The notes under the pieces were generated by a model. The model was not told where the DNA came from, did not search any database, and saw only the letters and a program-made list of their open reading frames with translations. This document shows positions 18,520 through 29,138 of a stretch of 64,000 nt of DNA, one piece after another; position 1 is the first letter of the stretch, and each line of letters begins with the position of its first letter. This stretch comes from Streptomyces endophytica (lineage in GTDB: Bacteria > Actinomycetota > Actinomycetes > Streptomycetales > Streptomycetaceae), in assembly GCF_026153355.1 (NCBI RefSeq), contig NZ_CP110636.1:3410001-3474000 (forward strand), read 5' to 3'. The translations under genes were made by a program, and so were the position numbers.

Positions 18520-20394
18520 GTGCCCGCGACCCCTACGAACGTGCCGGAGCCGAGCCGTACCGATCCGGCCCTCCTCCGTAACTTCTGCATCATCGCGCAC
18601 ATCGACCACGGCAAGTCGACGCTCGCCGACCGGATGCTCCAGCTCACCGGTGTCGTCGACCAGCGGCAGATGCGCGCGCAGTACCTCGACCGCATGGACA
18701 TCGAGCGCGAGCGCGGCATCACGATCAAGTCCCAGGCGGTCCGGCTGCCCTGGGCCCCCTCCGAGGGCGAAGAGGGAAGTGGCACGACCCACATCCTCAA
18801 CATGATCGACACCCCCGGCCACGTCGACTTCACGTACGAGGTGTCGCGCTCCCTCGCCGCGTGCGAGGGGTGCATCCTCCTCGTCGACGCCGCCCAGGGC
18901 ATCGAGGCCCAGACCCTCGCCAACCTCTACCTGGCGATGGAGCACGACCTCACGATCATCCCCGTCCTCAACAAGATCGACCTGCCGGCCGCGCAGCCCG
19001 AGAAGTTCGCCGCCGAGCTGGCCAACCTGGTCGGCTGCGAGCCCGAGGACGTGCTGAAGGTCTCCGCCAAGACCGGCGTCGGCGTGCCCGAGCTGCTCGA
19101 CAAGGTCGTCCGCGAGGTGCCGGCCCCGGTCGGCGTCAAGGACGCCCCCGCCCGCGCGATGATCTTCGACTCCGTCTACGACGCCTACCGCGGCGTGGTG
19201 ACGTACGTGAAGGTCGTCGACGGTACGCTCGGCAAGCGCGAGCGCATCAAGATGATGTCCACGGGCGCCGCGCACGAGCTGTTGGAGATCGGGACGAACT
19301 CGCCGGAGATGAAGCCGGCCGACGGCCTCTCGGTCGGTGAGGTGGGCTACCTCATCACCGGTGTGAAGGACGTCCGGCAGTCCAAGGTGGGTGACACGAT
19401 CACCCAGCTCGCCAAGGGGGCGGAGGAGCCGCTCGGCGGCTACAAGGACCCCAAGCCGATGGTCTTCTCGGGGCTGTACCCGCTCGACGGCTCGGACTAC
19501 CCCGAGCTGCGCGACGCCCTGGACAAGCTCCAGCTCAACGACGCGGCGCTGGTCTACGAGCCGGAGACCTCCGCGGCGCTCGGCTTCGGCTTCCGCGTCG
19601 GCTTCCTCGGTCTGCTGCACCTGGAGGTCATCCGCGAGCGGCTGGAGCGCGAGTTCGGCCTGGACCTGATCGCCACCGCGCCCAACGTGGTCTACCGCGT
19701 GGACATGGAGGACGGCGCCGAGCACGAGGTCACCAACCCGAGCGAGTTCCCGACCGGCAAGATCGACAAGGTGCACGAGCCGGTCGTCCGGGCCACGATC
19801 CTGGCGCCCAGCGAGTTCATCGGCGCGATCATGGAGCTGTGCCAGAACCGTCGCGGCAACCTGCTCGGCATGGACTACCTCTCCGAGGACCGCGTCGAGA
19901 TCCGCTACACCCTCCCGCTCGCCGAGGTCGTCTTCGACTTCTTCGACCAGCTCAAGTCCAAGACCCGTGGCTACGCCTCGCTGGACTACGAGCCCACCGG
20001 CGAGCAGGTCGCCGACCTGGTGAAGGTCGACATCCTGCTGCACGGCGACAAGGTGGACGCGTTCTCCGCGATCACCCACAAGGACAAGGCCTACGCCTAC
20101 GGTGTGCGGCTGGTCGCCAAGCTGCGCGAGCTGATCCCGCGGCAGAGCTTCGAGGTGCCGATCCAGGCGGCCATCGGCAGCCGGGTCATCGCCCGTGAGA
20201 CGGTCCGCGCCATCCGCAAGGACGTCCTCGCCAAGTGCTACGGCGGTGACATCTCGCGTAAGCGGAAGCTGCTGGAGAAGCAGAAGGAAGGCAAGAAGCG
20301 GATGAAGATGGTCGGCAGCGTGGAGGTCCCGCAGGAGGCCTTCATCGCGGTGCTGTCCTCGGACTCCGACGGCGACGCCAAGGCGAAGAAGTGA
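18520..20394 (+). CDS. lepA: Elongation factor 4 (LepA), back-translocating GTPase
   Basis: 624 aa. Ribosome-associated GTPase related to EF-G. The G1 motif is AHIDHGKST (~residue 26), G2/G3 are visible as [10 protein letters not shown] and DTPGHVDF, and G4 as NKIDL. The LepA-specific C-terminal domain ends [22 protein letters not shown]. Start set at GTG 18520 ([21 protein letters not shown]), which gives the N terminus usual in Streptomyces; the longer open frame upstream is repeat sequence. Confidence 0.98.
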   Translation: MPATPTNVPEPSRTDPALLRNFCIIAHIDHGKSTLADRMLQLTGVVDQRQMRAQYLDRMDIERERGITIKSQAVRLPWAPSEGEEGSGTTHILNMIDTPGHVDFTYEVSRSLAACEGCILLVDAAQGIEAQTLANLYLAMEHDLTIIPVLNKIDLPAAQPEKFAAELANLVGCEPEDVLKVSAKTGVGVPELLDKVVREVPAPVGVKDAPARAMIFDSVYDAYRGVVTYVKVVDGTLGKRERIKMMSTGAAHELLEIGTNSPEMKPADGLSVGEVGYLITGVKDVRQSKVGDTITQLAKGAEEPLGGYKDPKPMVFSGLYPLDGSDYPELRDALDKLQLNDAALVYEPETSAALGFGFRVGFLGLLHLEVIRERLEREFGLDLIATAPNVVYRVDMEDGAEHEVTNPSEFPTGKIDKVHEPVVRATILAPSEFIGAIMELCQNRRGNLLGMDYLSEDRVEIRYTLPLAEVVFDFFDQLKSKTRGYASLDYEPTGEQVADLVKVDILLHGDKVDAFSAITHKDKAYAYGVRLVAKLRELIPRQSFEVPIQAAIGSRVIARETVRAIRKDVLAKCYGGDISRKRKLLEKQKEGKKRMKMVGSVEVPQEAFIAVLSSDSDGDAKAKK

Positions 20395-20420
20395 CCGCCG
20401 GGCAGTAGCCGTGGAGCGGA

Positions 20421-20460
20421 AGAGGGGCGCCGGGTCCGGTTCGGGACCCGGCGCCCCTCT
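20421..20460 (+). terminator. Strong hairpin terminator after lepA
   Basis: AGAGGGGCGCCGGGTCC (20421-20437) and its exact complement (20444-20460) make a 17-bp stem with a 6-nt loop, 26 bases after the lepA stop. Confidence 0.85.
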
Positions 20461-20663
20461 GCGTCTCCTTGGCCGTTCTCCGTCTCCCCAGCCGTGGGCC
20501 CCTCATCGGGATGAATGCGGAGCGTGGCGTTCCGCGAGGGCGGGAACAGGGGTCACCGGGTGTGGTCTGGTGGGGGTGATCGGCGCGGCTCGCAATCGGG
20601 CGATGCGCGTGCTGCGTACACCTATCGCACTGGTCACATCCTGAACCAGTCGGTCGTAGCCCC

Positions 20664-20692
20664 TTACGTGTCGGCGCAACGCGCTCTACTCT
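20664..20692 (+). promoter_or_regulatory. Candidate promoter of the fadD-type gene
   Basis: TTACGT (20664-20669) and TACTCT (20687-20692) at 17-bp spacing. The -10 is good and the -35 weak. It ends 14 bases before a palindrome. The other ~200 bases of this 358-bp gap show nothing recognisable. Confidence 0.45.
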
Positions 20693-20706
20693 GATCACTG
20701 CTCAAA

Positions 20707-20724
20707 GGTTACTCGCGAGTCACC
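20707..20724 (+). promoter_or_regulatory. Candidate operator palindrome upstream of the fadD-type gene
   Basis: GGTTACTCGCGAGTCACC is an 18-bp inverted repeat with a perfect 10-bp core (ACTCGCGAGT) and one mismatched pair. It lies between the candidate -10 and the ribosome binding site, a position where a TetR- or GntR-type repressor would block transcription. The regulator is not in this window. Confidence 0.5.
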
Positions 20725-20752
20725 AGCAACGAAGCGGGCCCCGGAGGACGCC

Positions 20753-22642
<1,890 letters not shown>

Positions 22643-22656
22643 CCGTCCCCGGGCGG

Positions 22657-22689
22657 GGTGCGGGGTGGGCCACGGGCCTGCCCCGCACC
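22657..22689 (+). terminator. Hairpin after fadD
   Basis: GGTGCGGGG (22657-22665) pairs with CCCCGCACC (22681-22689) across a 15-nt loop, starting 15 bases after the stop codon. Confidence 0.6.
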
Positions 22690-22879
22690 ACGTCGCGGCG
22701 CCATGGCCCCACGACGCCGCGGTCAGCACTCACCCCACCGGCCAACTCTTCCGGCGCGTCAGCCGAATTGGTCGCTCCGACCGCCCACTTCCGTGACTCA
22801 CTGCTTATGGCTGCGCTCTTTCTGTCACTCTGTCGGTGGCGCATCCGGCGCTGCAGCGGAGCTGTTCGGGAGTTGCTCA

Positions 22880-25240
22880 ATGAGGACGACAACTTCGTCT
22901 CCACGGGACGACGTCACGGCGGCGCGCACGACGACGGCCGGCCCCGGGCTCCCCGCCGCGCGCACCCGGCGGGCCGGCCTGCCCGGGGACCCGCAGGCCG
23001 CGGCCGCCGCCCGGCGGTGCGTACGGTCCGCCTTCGACGAGTGGGCGGCCCAGCGGCTGCCCGGCACCGAGCGGTTCACCGACCGGCTCACCGACGAAGC
23101 GGTGCTGCTGGTCAGCGAATTGGTGACGAACGCGGTGGTGCACGCGGGCACCACCATCGAGCTGAGCTGCCGGCTGGATCCCGCCGCGGAACCGGAGCCG
23201 GGCCCCGGACCGGACCCGGACGACGCCCCCGCGCCCGCCGTCGTCATCGAGGTCTCCGACCGCCACCCCACCCAGCCGATCCGTGCCCGTGACGAGACCG
23301 CCCGGAACGAGAGCGGCGGCCACGGGCTCCAGCTGATCAGCGCGGTCGCCGAATCCTGGGGCATCACCTATCGCCGCGACCGGAAGACCGTGTGGTTCCG
23401 GCTGCCGCTGCCCGCCCCGGAGGCCGCCGCCCACCCGCTGCCGGAGACCGCGTACGAGGAGACGCCGTACGAAGGGGCGCGGTACGAGGGGGCGCCCTAC
23501 GAGGGGGCGCCTCACGAGGGAGGGCACCACGAGGGAGCGCGCCACGACGGGGTGCCCTACGACCTCCCGCCCTCGTACGCCGCCGACGATCCCCGGGCCC
23601 CGTACGACGATCCCGCGGCCCCGTACGACGACGCCGCGGCCGCGTACGCCGACGAGGTGCTCCAGCGCGGGCTGCGGGCCGCCGAACTCCTCGCCCCGGC
23701 ACCCCGCCGCGCCGACCGCCGGGAACTCGACGCCGACCGGGTCGACAACGGAGCGCTGTCCTTCCTCGCCGAGGCCTCCGACCTGCTCTCCGGCCAGCTC
23801 GACGCCGATCAGGTCGCCGCGCTCGCCGCCCAGCTGATCGTGCCGCGGCTCGCCGACTGGTGCGCGGTGTGGCTCCACGACGGCGACGGCGGCGCCCCCG
23901 GCCGGGGCATCGCGACCGGCGGCGACGAACAGCGGCTGGCCCGCGTCTGGCACAGCTGCGAGAGCCGGATCGACACCCTGCGCGCCGCGCTGGAGAAACA
24001 GCCGCCGGACTTCTGGGGCGACATCCCGCCGGGCGCCGCAGCCGCCGCCGTCCCCTGGCCCTGGCCGCACGACCCGGACGGTGAGGACCAGGACCACGAC
24101 CACCCGGACGGCGACCGCCCGGACGACGGTCCCTCCTGCGGGCACGGCCTGCCGGAGCTGCTGGGACAGGCGCTGCCGGACCTGCCGGGCCACGTCCTGC
24201 CGGCCTACGCCCTCCCGGGCGCCCGTCCCGACGGCGACCGGCCGGGCGGTGCCGCGCTCGCCTGCCCCCTGGTCGCCGGCGGCCGCCGGCTGGGCACGCT
24301 GCTGCTCGGCCGCGGCGGCCTGCCGCGCTTCCCCGACGAGGTCGTCGGACTCATCGAGGACCTGGGCCGCCGGGTCGCCCGCGCGGTGGCCACCGCCCGC
24401 GCCTACAGCCGCCAGGAGCGCATCAGCCAGGTCCTGCAGCGCCGGCTGCTGCCCCGGGGCCGGGCGCAGGTGCCCGGCGTGGCGTCCGCGGTGGTCTACG
24501 AGCCGCGCGAGGGCGCCTGGGCGGGCGGCGACTTCTGGGACCTCTTCGACGCCGGCGACGGCCGCTGGTGCTTCGCGCTCGGCGACGTCTGCGGCAGCGG
24601 CCCGGAGGCGGCCGCGGTGACCGGCCTGGCCCGGCCGGTGCTGCGGCTGCTGGCCCGGGACGGCTTCGGCGTCGCCGAGGTGCTCGACCGGCTCAACAAG
24701 ACCATGGCCCGGGAGGCCGCGGACTCGGTGGCGGCGGTCGCCGCGGCGGTGGCGGCCGCCGGAGCCGGCGCCGAGGCACCGGTGGAGATCCGCGAGGAGG
24801 GCGAACAGGCCCGCTTCCTCTCGCTGCTCTACGGCGAGATCGCCCCGTACCCGGAGGGGGCCGGCGGCGCCCGCTGCACCCTCGCCAGCGCCGGCCACCC
24901 GCTCCCGCTGGTGCTGGGCACGGACGGCGCGGTCCGCACGGTCGCGGCACCGCAGATGCTGCTGGGCGTCGTCGAGGACGCGGCGTACGTGAGCGAATCG
25001 TTCGACCTGCGCCCGGGGGAGACCCTGCTGTGCGTCACCGACGGGGTCACCGAGCGGCGCTCGGGCGGGCGGCTGTTCGACGACGAGGACGGCCTGGCCA
25101 CCGCCCTCGCCGCCGGCGCCGGACTGGGCGCCACCGCCCTCGCCGACCACCTCCGCCACACCGTGCACAACTTCGCCCCCGACCCGCCCGACGACGACCT
25201 GGCCCTGCTCGTCCTCCAGGCGGTGGGCGGCCCGGCGTAG
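22880..25240 (+). CDS. Multidomain regulator: RsbW-like ATPase, GAF and PP2C (SpoIIE) phosphatase
   Basis: 786 aa from ATG 22880 (GGGAG 7 nt upstream). Domain 1 (~35-175) is an anti-sigma-factor-type histidine-kinase-like ATPase with N-box ELVTNAVVHAG and G2-box ESGGHGLQLI. A repetitive linker (~190-275) follows, made of YEGAPYEGAPHEG-like units and PYDDPAAPYDD. A GAF domain (~295-510) with a His/Asp-rich stretch comes next, then a PP2C SpoIIE phosphatase domain (~515-780; EGAWAGGDFWD, GDVCGSGPEAA, CVTDGVTERRSGG). Such proteins control anti-anti-sigma phosphorylation (partner switching). Having kinase and phosphatase in one chain is typical of Streptomyces. No anti-anti-sigma or sigma gene is adjacent. 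Confidence 0.9.
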   Translation: MRTTTSSPRDDVTAARTTTAGPGLPAARTRRAGLPGDPQAAAAARRCVRSAFDEWAAQRLPGTERFTDRLTDEAVLLVSELVTNAVVHAGTTIELSCRLDPAAEPEPGPGPDPDDAPAPAVVIEVSDRHPTQPIRARDETARNESGGHGLQLISAVAESWGITYRRDRKTVWFRLPLPAPEAAAHPLPETAYEETPYEGARYEGAPYEGAPHEGGHHEGARHDGVPYDLPPSYAADDPRAPYDDPAAPYDDAAAAYADEVLQRGLRAAELLAPAPRRADRRELDADRVDNGALSFLAEASDLLSGQLDADQVAALAAQLIVPRLADWCAVWLHDGDGGAPGRGIATGGDEQRLARVWHSCESRIDTLRAALEKQPPDFWGDIPPGAAAAAVPWPWPHDPDGEDQDHDHPDGDRPDDGPSCGHGLPELLGQALPDLPGHVLPAYALPGARPDGDRPGGAALACPLVAGGRRLGTLLLGRGGLPRFPDEVVGLIEDLGRRVARAVATARAYSRQERISQVLQRRLLPRGRAQVPGVASAVVYEPREGAWAGGDFWDLFDAGDGRWCFALGDVCGSGPEAAAVTGLARPVLRLLARDGFGVAEVLDRLNKTMAREAADSVAAVAAAVAAAGAGAEAPVEIREEGEQARFLSLLYGEIAPYPEGAGGARCTLASAGHPLPLVLGTDGAVRTVAAPQMLLGVVEDAAYVSESFDLRPGETLLCVTDGVTERRSGGRLFDDEDGLATALAAGAGLGATALADHLRHTVHNFAPDPPDDDLALLVLQAVGGPA

Positions 25241-25304
25241 TCACCTCCGGGGCCTACGGGCTTCCCGCCGCCCGCGCGCGAACCGCGCTGTCCGTGCGAT
25301 GACG

Positions 25305-25310
25305 GACAAT
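25305..25310 (+). promoter_or_regulatory. -10 box GACAAT of hemW, leaderless type
   Basis: GACAAT ends 7 nt before ATG 25318, and there is no Shine-Dalgarno in between. This is the spacing expected for transcription starting at the A of the start codon. Confidence 0.45.
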
Positions 25311-25317
25311 GGTTCCC

Positions 25318-26550
25318 ATGCCTTCCGCACTGCCTGATGGTGAGCCGATGCCCGACGACGGGGCGCTGCCCGGTCATGCGCTGGCGGCGGCGGCCGACCG
25401 GCCCCTCGGCTTCTATCTGCACGTGCCGTACTGCGCCACCCGCTGCGGCTACTGCGACTTCAACACCTACACCGCGAGCGAGCTGCGCGGCTCCGGCGGG
25501 GCGCTGGCCTCCCGCGACAACTACGCCGACACCGTCGTGGAGGAGATCCGGCTGGCCCGCAAGGTCCTCGGCGACGACCCCCGCCCGGTCGAGACGGTCT
25601 TCGTCGGCGGCGGCACCCCGACCCTCCTCCCGGCCGCCGACCTGGGCCGGATGCTCGCCGCCATCCAGGCGGAATTCGGCCTGGCGCCCGGCGCCGAGAT
25701 CACCACCGAGGCCAACCCCGACTCCGTCGACCCGCGCTACCTCTCCGAGCTGCGCGCGGCCGGCTACAACCGGGTCTCCTTCGGCATGCAGAGCGCCCGG
25801 CAGCACGTCCTGAAGATCCTCGACCGCACGCACACCCCCGGCCGCCCCGAGGCCTGCGTCGGCGAGGCCCGCGCCGCCGGTTTCGAGCACGTCAACCTCG
25901 ACCTGATCTACGGCACCCCCGGCGAGTCCGACGACGACTGGCGGGCCTCGCTCGACGCCGCGCTCGGCGCCGGCCCCGACCACATCTCCGCCTACGCCCT
26001 GATCGTCGAGGAGGGCACCCAGCTGGCCCGCCGGATCCGCCGCGGCGAGGTCCCGATGACCGACGACGACGTGCACGCCGACCGCTACCTCATCGCCGAG
26101 GAGCGGCTCACCGCGGCCGGCTTCTCCTGGTACGAGGTCTCCAACTGGGCCACCACCGAAGCCGCCCGCTGCCGCCACAACGAGCTGTACTGGACCGGCG
26201 CCGACTGGTGGGGCGCCGGCCCCGGGGCGCACAGCCACGTCGGCGGCGTCCGCTGGTGGAACGTGAAGCACCCCGGCGCGTACGCCCAGGCCCTGGGCGA
26301 GGGCCGCTCCCCGGGCGCGGGCCGCGAGATCCTCGCCGACGAGGACCGCCGGGTGGAACGCATCCTGCTCGAACTGCGCCTCGCGGACGGCTGCCCGCTG
26401 GACCTCCTCGCCCCGGCGGGCGCCCGGGCGGCGAAGCGGGCCCTCGCCGACGGGCTGCTGGAGCCCGTCCCGTACTCGGCAGGGCGGGCCGTGCTGACAC
26501 TCCGGGGGCGGCTGCTGGCTGACGCGGTGGTGCGGGATCTGGTGGACTGA
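25318..26550 (+). CDS. hemW: HemW, radical SAM heme-handling protein (coproporphyrinogen III oxidase-like)
   Basis: 410 aa. The radical SAM motif CATRCGYC (CxxxCxxC, ~residue 39) matches HemW, and the extra Cys of true HemN (CxxxCxxCxC) is absent. Further family blocks are FVGGGTPTLL, TTEANPDSV, VSFGMQS, NLDLIYGTPGES and the C-terminal HemN_C region. HemW inserts or carries heme and is not an oxygen-independent coproporphyrinogen oxidase, although older annotations call it hemN. It precedes hrcA-dnaJ as in many actinobacteria. Start chosen by the -10 spacing. Confidence 0.93.
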   Translation: MPSALPDGEPMPDDGALPGHALAAAADRPLGFYLHVPYCATRCGYCDFNTYTASELRGSGGALASRDNYADTVVEEIRLARKVLGDDPRPVETVFVGGGTPTLLPAADLGRMLAAIQAEFGLAPGAEITTEANPDSVDPRYLSELRAAGYNRVSFGMQSARQHVLKILDRTHTPGRPEACVGEARAAGFEHVNLDLIYGTPGESDDDWRASLDAALGAGPDHISAYALIVEEGTQLARRIRRGEVPMTDDDVHADRYLIAEERLTAAGFSWYEVSNWATTEAARCRHNELYWTGADWWGAGPGAHSHVGGVRWWNVKHPGAYAQALGEGRSPGAGREILADEDRRVERILLELRLADGCPLDLLAPAGARAAKRALADGLLEPVPYSAGRAVLTLRGRLLADAVVRDLVD

Positions 26551-26649
26551 TCCTCGTACGACTGAACCAATGCGAAGGGCCTGCGGCCCCGCCTAGGCTG
26601 TTCCTAGCCTGTGCCGTATACACGGCGACGGGAAACGGAGGCCACGGAG

Positions 26650-27228
26650 ATGACCGCTGTGGATGAACGCCGGATGACGGAGCTCTTCGAGAACCTTGAG
26701 GTTCCCGAGGGCGTCAAGGTCGAGCTCCTCCGGGGGAACATCGTGATGATGGCGGGGCCAGATGTGGTCCACAACGACATCGTGGAAGCTGTCCATGACC
26801 AGTTCCCTCGGAAGAATTGGCGGCGCCTCCACACACAGGATCTCGCGCTTCATGAAGAGTCCAGCGAGCCCCAGCCGGATCTCGTACTGGTGGAGCGCGG
26901 CACTGGACCGGACTCCGGGCGGATGATGCCGCCCGAGGTGATCAAGATGGTTGTCGAGGTCGTCTCCAAGACCAGCGTTGATCATGACTACGGCGTCAAG
27001 CGCTCGATCTACGCGGCAGCCAGGCTTCCCATCTACCTGATCATCGATCCCATCGTGGCCCACTGTGTCCTGCTCACAGACCCCACCGGCACCGGCGACG
27101 GCGCCGACTACCGGTCGCAATGGATCTACAAGTTCGGTGAGACGGTGCGGCTGCAACCGCTAGGCGTCGATCTGGACACCACCGAATTCGGCACCCTTCC
27201 CAACGTCAGGCCGCATCGCCGACCGTAA
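26650..27228 (+). CDS. Uma2 family endonuclease (DUF820)
   Basis: 192 aa from ATG 26650 (GGAG upstream). The PD-(D/E)XK-type core is visible: EPQPDLVLVE, then VIKMVVEVVSKTSVDHDYGVKRSIYAAARLPIYLIID, the family hallmark. Uma2 proteins are abundant in Streptomyces and cyanobacteria with no settled function. A hairpin AGGCT/AGCCT lies at about 26596-26610 in its leader. Its 3' end overlaps the convergent DUF3097 gene by 23 bases. GC is slightly lower than that of its neighbours, consistent with a mobile accessory gene. Confidence 0.88.
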   Translation: MTAVDERRMTELFENLEVPEGVKVELLRGNIVMMAGPDVVHNDIVEAVHDQFPRKNWRRLHTQDLALHEESSEPQPDLVLVERGTGPDSGRMMPPEVIKMVVEVVSKTSVDHDYGVKRSIYAAARLPIYLIIDPIVAHCVLLTDPTGTGDGADYRSQWIYKFGETVRLQPLGVDLDTTEFGTLPNVRPHRRP

Positions 27229-28039
27229 CGAAGTCGATCAGCTCCTCCACCCTCCCCAGCAGCGCCGGCTCCAGGTCCTTGTAGGACCGCACGCACGACA
27301 GGATCCGCTGCCACGCCGCGCCGGTGTTCTCCGGCCAGCCCAGCGCCCGGCACACGCCCGTCTTCCAGTCCTGCCCGCGCGGCACCGACGGCCAGGCCGG
27401 AATGCCCACCGAGGACGGCTTCACCGCCTCCCACACGTCGATGTACGGGTGGCCGACGACGAGCGCGTGCTCGCCCGTCACCTCGGCCGCGATCCGGGAC
27501 TCCTTCGAGCCCGGTACGAGGTGGTCCACCAGCACCCCCAGCCGGGCGTCCGGCCCCGGCGCGAAGCCGCGGACGATCGCCGGGAGGTCGTCGATGCCCT
27601 CCAGGTACTCCACGACGACGCCCTCGATGCGCAGATCGTCGCCCCAGACCCGCTCGACGAGCTCCGCGTCGTGCCGGCCCTCCACGTAAATGCGCCCGGC
27701 GCGCGCGACCCGGGCGCGGGCGCCGGGGACGGCGAGTGAACCCGACGCCGTACGGGCCGGGCCGCTCGCCGCAGGCCGGTTCTGCGGGCGGACGAGCGTG
27801 ACGACCTTGCCCTCCAGCAGGAAGCCGCGCGGGACCATCGGGAAGACCCGGTGCTTGCCGAACCGGTCCTCCAGGGTGACCGTCGGGCCCTCGGCGGTCT
27901 TCTCGCAGCGGATCACCGCACCGCAGAAGCCCGTGGCGACCTCCTCGACGACGAGATCGGGCTCGGCCGGGACCTCCGGCGCAGGCTGCTGCTTCTTCCA
28001 GGGCGGGGTGAGGTCGGGGCTGTAGCGCTTGCTCTGCAT
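27206..28039 (-). CDS. DUF3097 family protein
   Basis: 277 aa. Starts MQSKRYSPDLTPPWKKQ, the usual actinobacterial DUF3097 opening. It contains a central GRIYVEGRHDAELVERVWGDDLR segment resembling a Toprim-like acidic motif (VEGRHDAE), and further on LGVLVDHLVPGSKE. This suggests a nucleic-acid-related role, but no activity is established. Ribosome binding site GAAAAGG precedes ATG 28039. The C terminus overlaps the Uma2 gene. Confidence 0.88.
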   Translation of the reverse strand: MQSKRYSPDLTPPWKKQQPAPEVPAEPDLVVEEVATGFCGAVIRCEKTAEGPTVTLEDRFGKHRVFPMVPRGFLLEGKVVTLVRPQNRPAASGPARTASGSLAVPGARARVARAGRIYVEGRHDAELVERVWGDDLRIEGVVVEYLEGIDDLPAIVRGFAPGPDARLGVLVDHLVPGSKESRIAAEVTGEHALVVGHPYIDVWEAVKPSSVGIPAWPSVPRGQDWKTGVCRALGWPENTGAAWQRILSCVRSYKDLEPALLGRVEELIDFVTVGDAA

Positions 28040-28069
28040 GGGCCTTTTCTATCGGGAGGACGGAGTCCG

Positions 28070-28165
28070 GGGGATGTTCTGCCCGGGAGATGTTCTGCCC
28101 GGGGGACGTTCTGTCGGGGAGATGTTCTGCCCGGGAGACGTTCCCCCCGGGAGATGCTCTGCCCG
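28070..28165 (+). repeat. 16-bp tandem repeat, six copies
   Basis: Six contiguous 16-base units of the type GGAGATGTTCTGCCCG (28070, 28086, 28102, 28118, 28134, 28150) with 1-5 substitutions each. A shorter CAGCCGGGTCAG repeat follows at 28178-28205. The array lies between DUF3097 and the MBL gene (both minus strand), in the downstream region of the latter. Confidence 0.85.
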
Positions 28166-28207
28166 GGAAACGGCGCAGCCGGGTCAGCAGCCGGGTCAGC
28201 AGTCAGG

Positions 28208-28944
28208 TCAGGAGGACGGCGGGACGCCGAAGCGGGCCGCCAGGGCGTCCCGCTGGGCGCGGACGAAGGCGGCGTCCACCACGGCGCCGTGGCCGGGTAC
28301 GTACCGCGCGTCGTCGCCGCCGAGCGCCAGCAGCCGGTCCAGCGCGGCGGGCCACTGCCGGGCAGCGCGTCGGGGCCGGCGCTCGGCTCGCCGGACTCCT
28401 CGACCAGGTCGCCGCAGAAGACGATCTCCGGGTCGCCGTGCCGGCCCGGTACCAGGACGGCCAGGTCGTGCGCGGTGTGGCCGGGCCCGACGTTGGCGAG
28501 CAGCACCTGCCGGTCGCCGAGCTCGACGGTCAGCTGGCCGTGGACGTGGTGGTGCGGGCTGACCAGCAGATCGGCGGCCTCTGCGGCCGCGTCCCGGTCG
28601 ACGCCGTGCCGGACGGCGTCGTGCCGCAGCGCGTCCTTGTCGCGGCGGAACAGCTCGGCGAGACCGGCCGCGCCGAACACCGCCACGCCGGCGAAGGCGG
28701 CGGTGCCCAGCACATGGTCGAAGTGCGGATGAGTGAGCGCGACATGCGTCACTTCCCGGCCCAGCACCCCGCGGATCGACCGGCGCAGGTCCGCACCGTC
28801 CCGCAGGGTCGCGCCGGTGTCGACGATCATGACGCCGGCCGACCCGGCGATCACGCCCACGGTCTCGTCCCAGCCCGGCATACGGCGCCTGGCGACACCG
28901 TCACCGAGCCGTTCCCACCCGGCCTCTTCCCAAGCTGTGCGCAT
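28208..28944 (-). pseudogene. MBL-fold metallohydrolase, broken by a single-base deletion
   Basis: Reads from ATG 28944 (MRTAWEEAGWERLGDGVARR) through the metal motif THPHFDH (~residue 80) and FCGDLVEESGEPSAGPDALPG. At about 28352-28362 the frame shifts. The -1 frame then continues as expected for the family (WPAALDRLLALGGDDARY, VPGHGAVVD) to a TGA at 28208-28210. One added base in the CCGG run would give an intact 245-aa protein. As it stands the unrepaired frame would read on through the downstream 16-bp repeats. Probably a sequencing deletion rather than a decayed gene. Confidence 0.85.
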
Positions 28945-29029
28945 ACCGAGACGCTAGCTCCATCGCGATAGCGTTGCCCGGCAGATCGCCCGAACACGGT
29001 CATCGGGAGCGTGCTCCGCGCGGCCGCCC

Positions 29030-29060
29030 TTGCCGTGGTCGTGCTACCCGGCCGTACACT
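29030..29060 (+). promoter_or_regulatory. hrcA-dnaJ promoter
   Basis: TTGCCG (29030-29035) and TACACT (29055-29060) at 19-bp spacing. The predicted start near 29067 is immediately before the CIRCE element, so bound HrcA would cover the start point. Confidence 0.6.
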
Positions 29061-29070
29061 GGCTCAGGGT

Positions 29071-29097
29071 CTGGCACTCGGCCCGGTTGAGTGCCAG
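29071..29097 (+). promoter_or_regulatory. CIRCE operator (HrcA binding site)
   Basis: CTGGCACTC-N9-GAGTGCCAG is a perfect 9-9-9 inverted repeat matching the CIRCE consensus (TTAGCACTC-N9-GAGTGCTAA) with G/C-adapted outer bases. It lies 42 bases before hrcA and predicts autoregulation of the heat-shock operon. Confidence 0.93.
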
Positions 29098-29138
29098 GAG
29101 ACAGACGAGACGGCGACGGCCGGCTGGAGGTGCGCGGG

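Noticed and set aside
17208..18581. Long plus-strand frame across the 17-bp repeats, rpsT antisense and the lepA upstream repeats
   Set aside because: Its length comes from minisatellites that stay open in every frame; rpsT and lepA are the real genes here.
27913..28944. A 343-codon MBL protein with a repetitive tail
   Set aside because: The tail after about residue 197 is out-of-frame sequence plus the 16-bp repeats; the natural C terminus lies in the -1 frame and ends at 28208.
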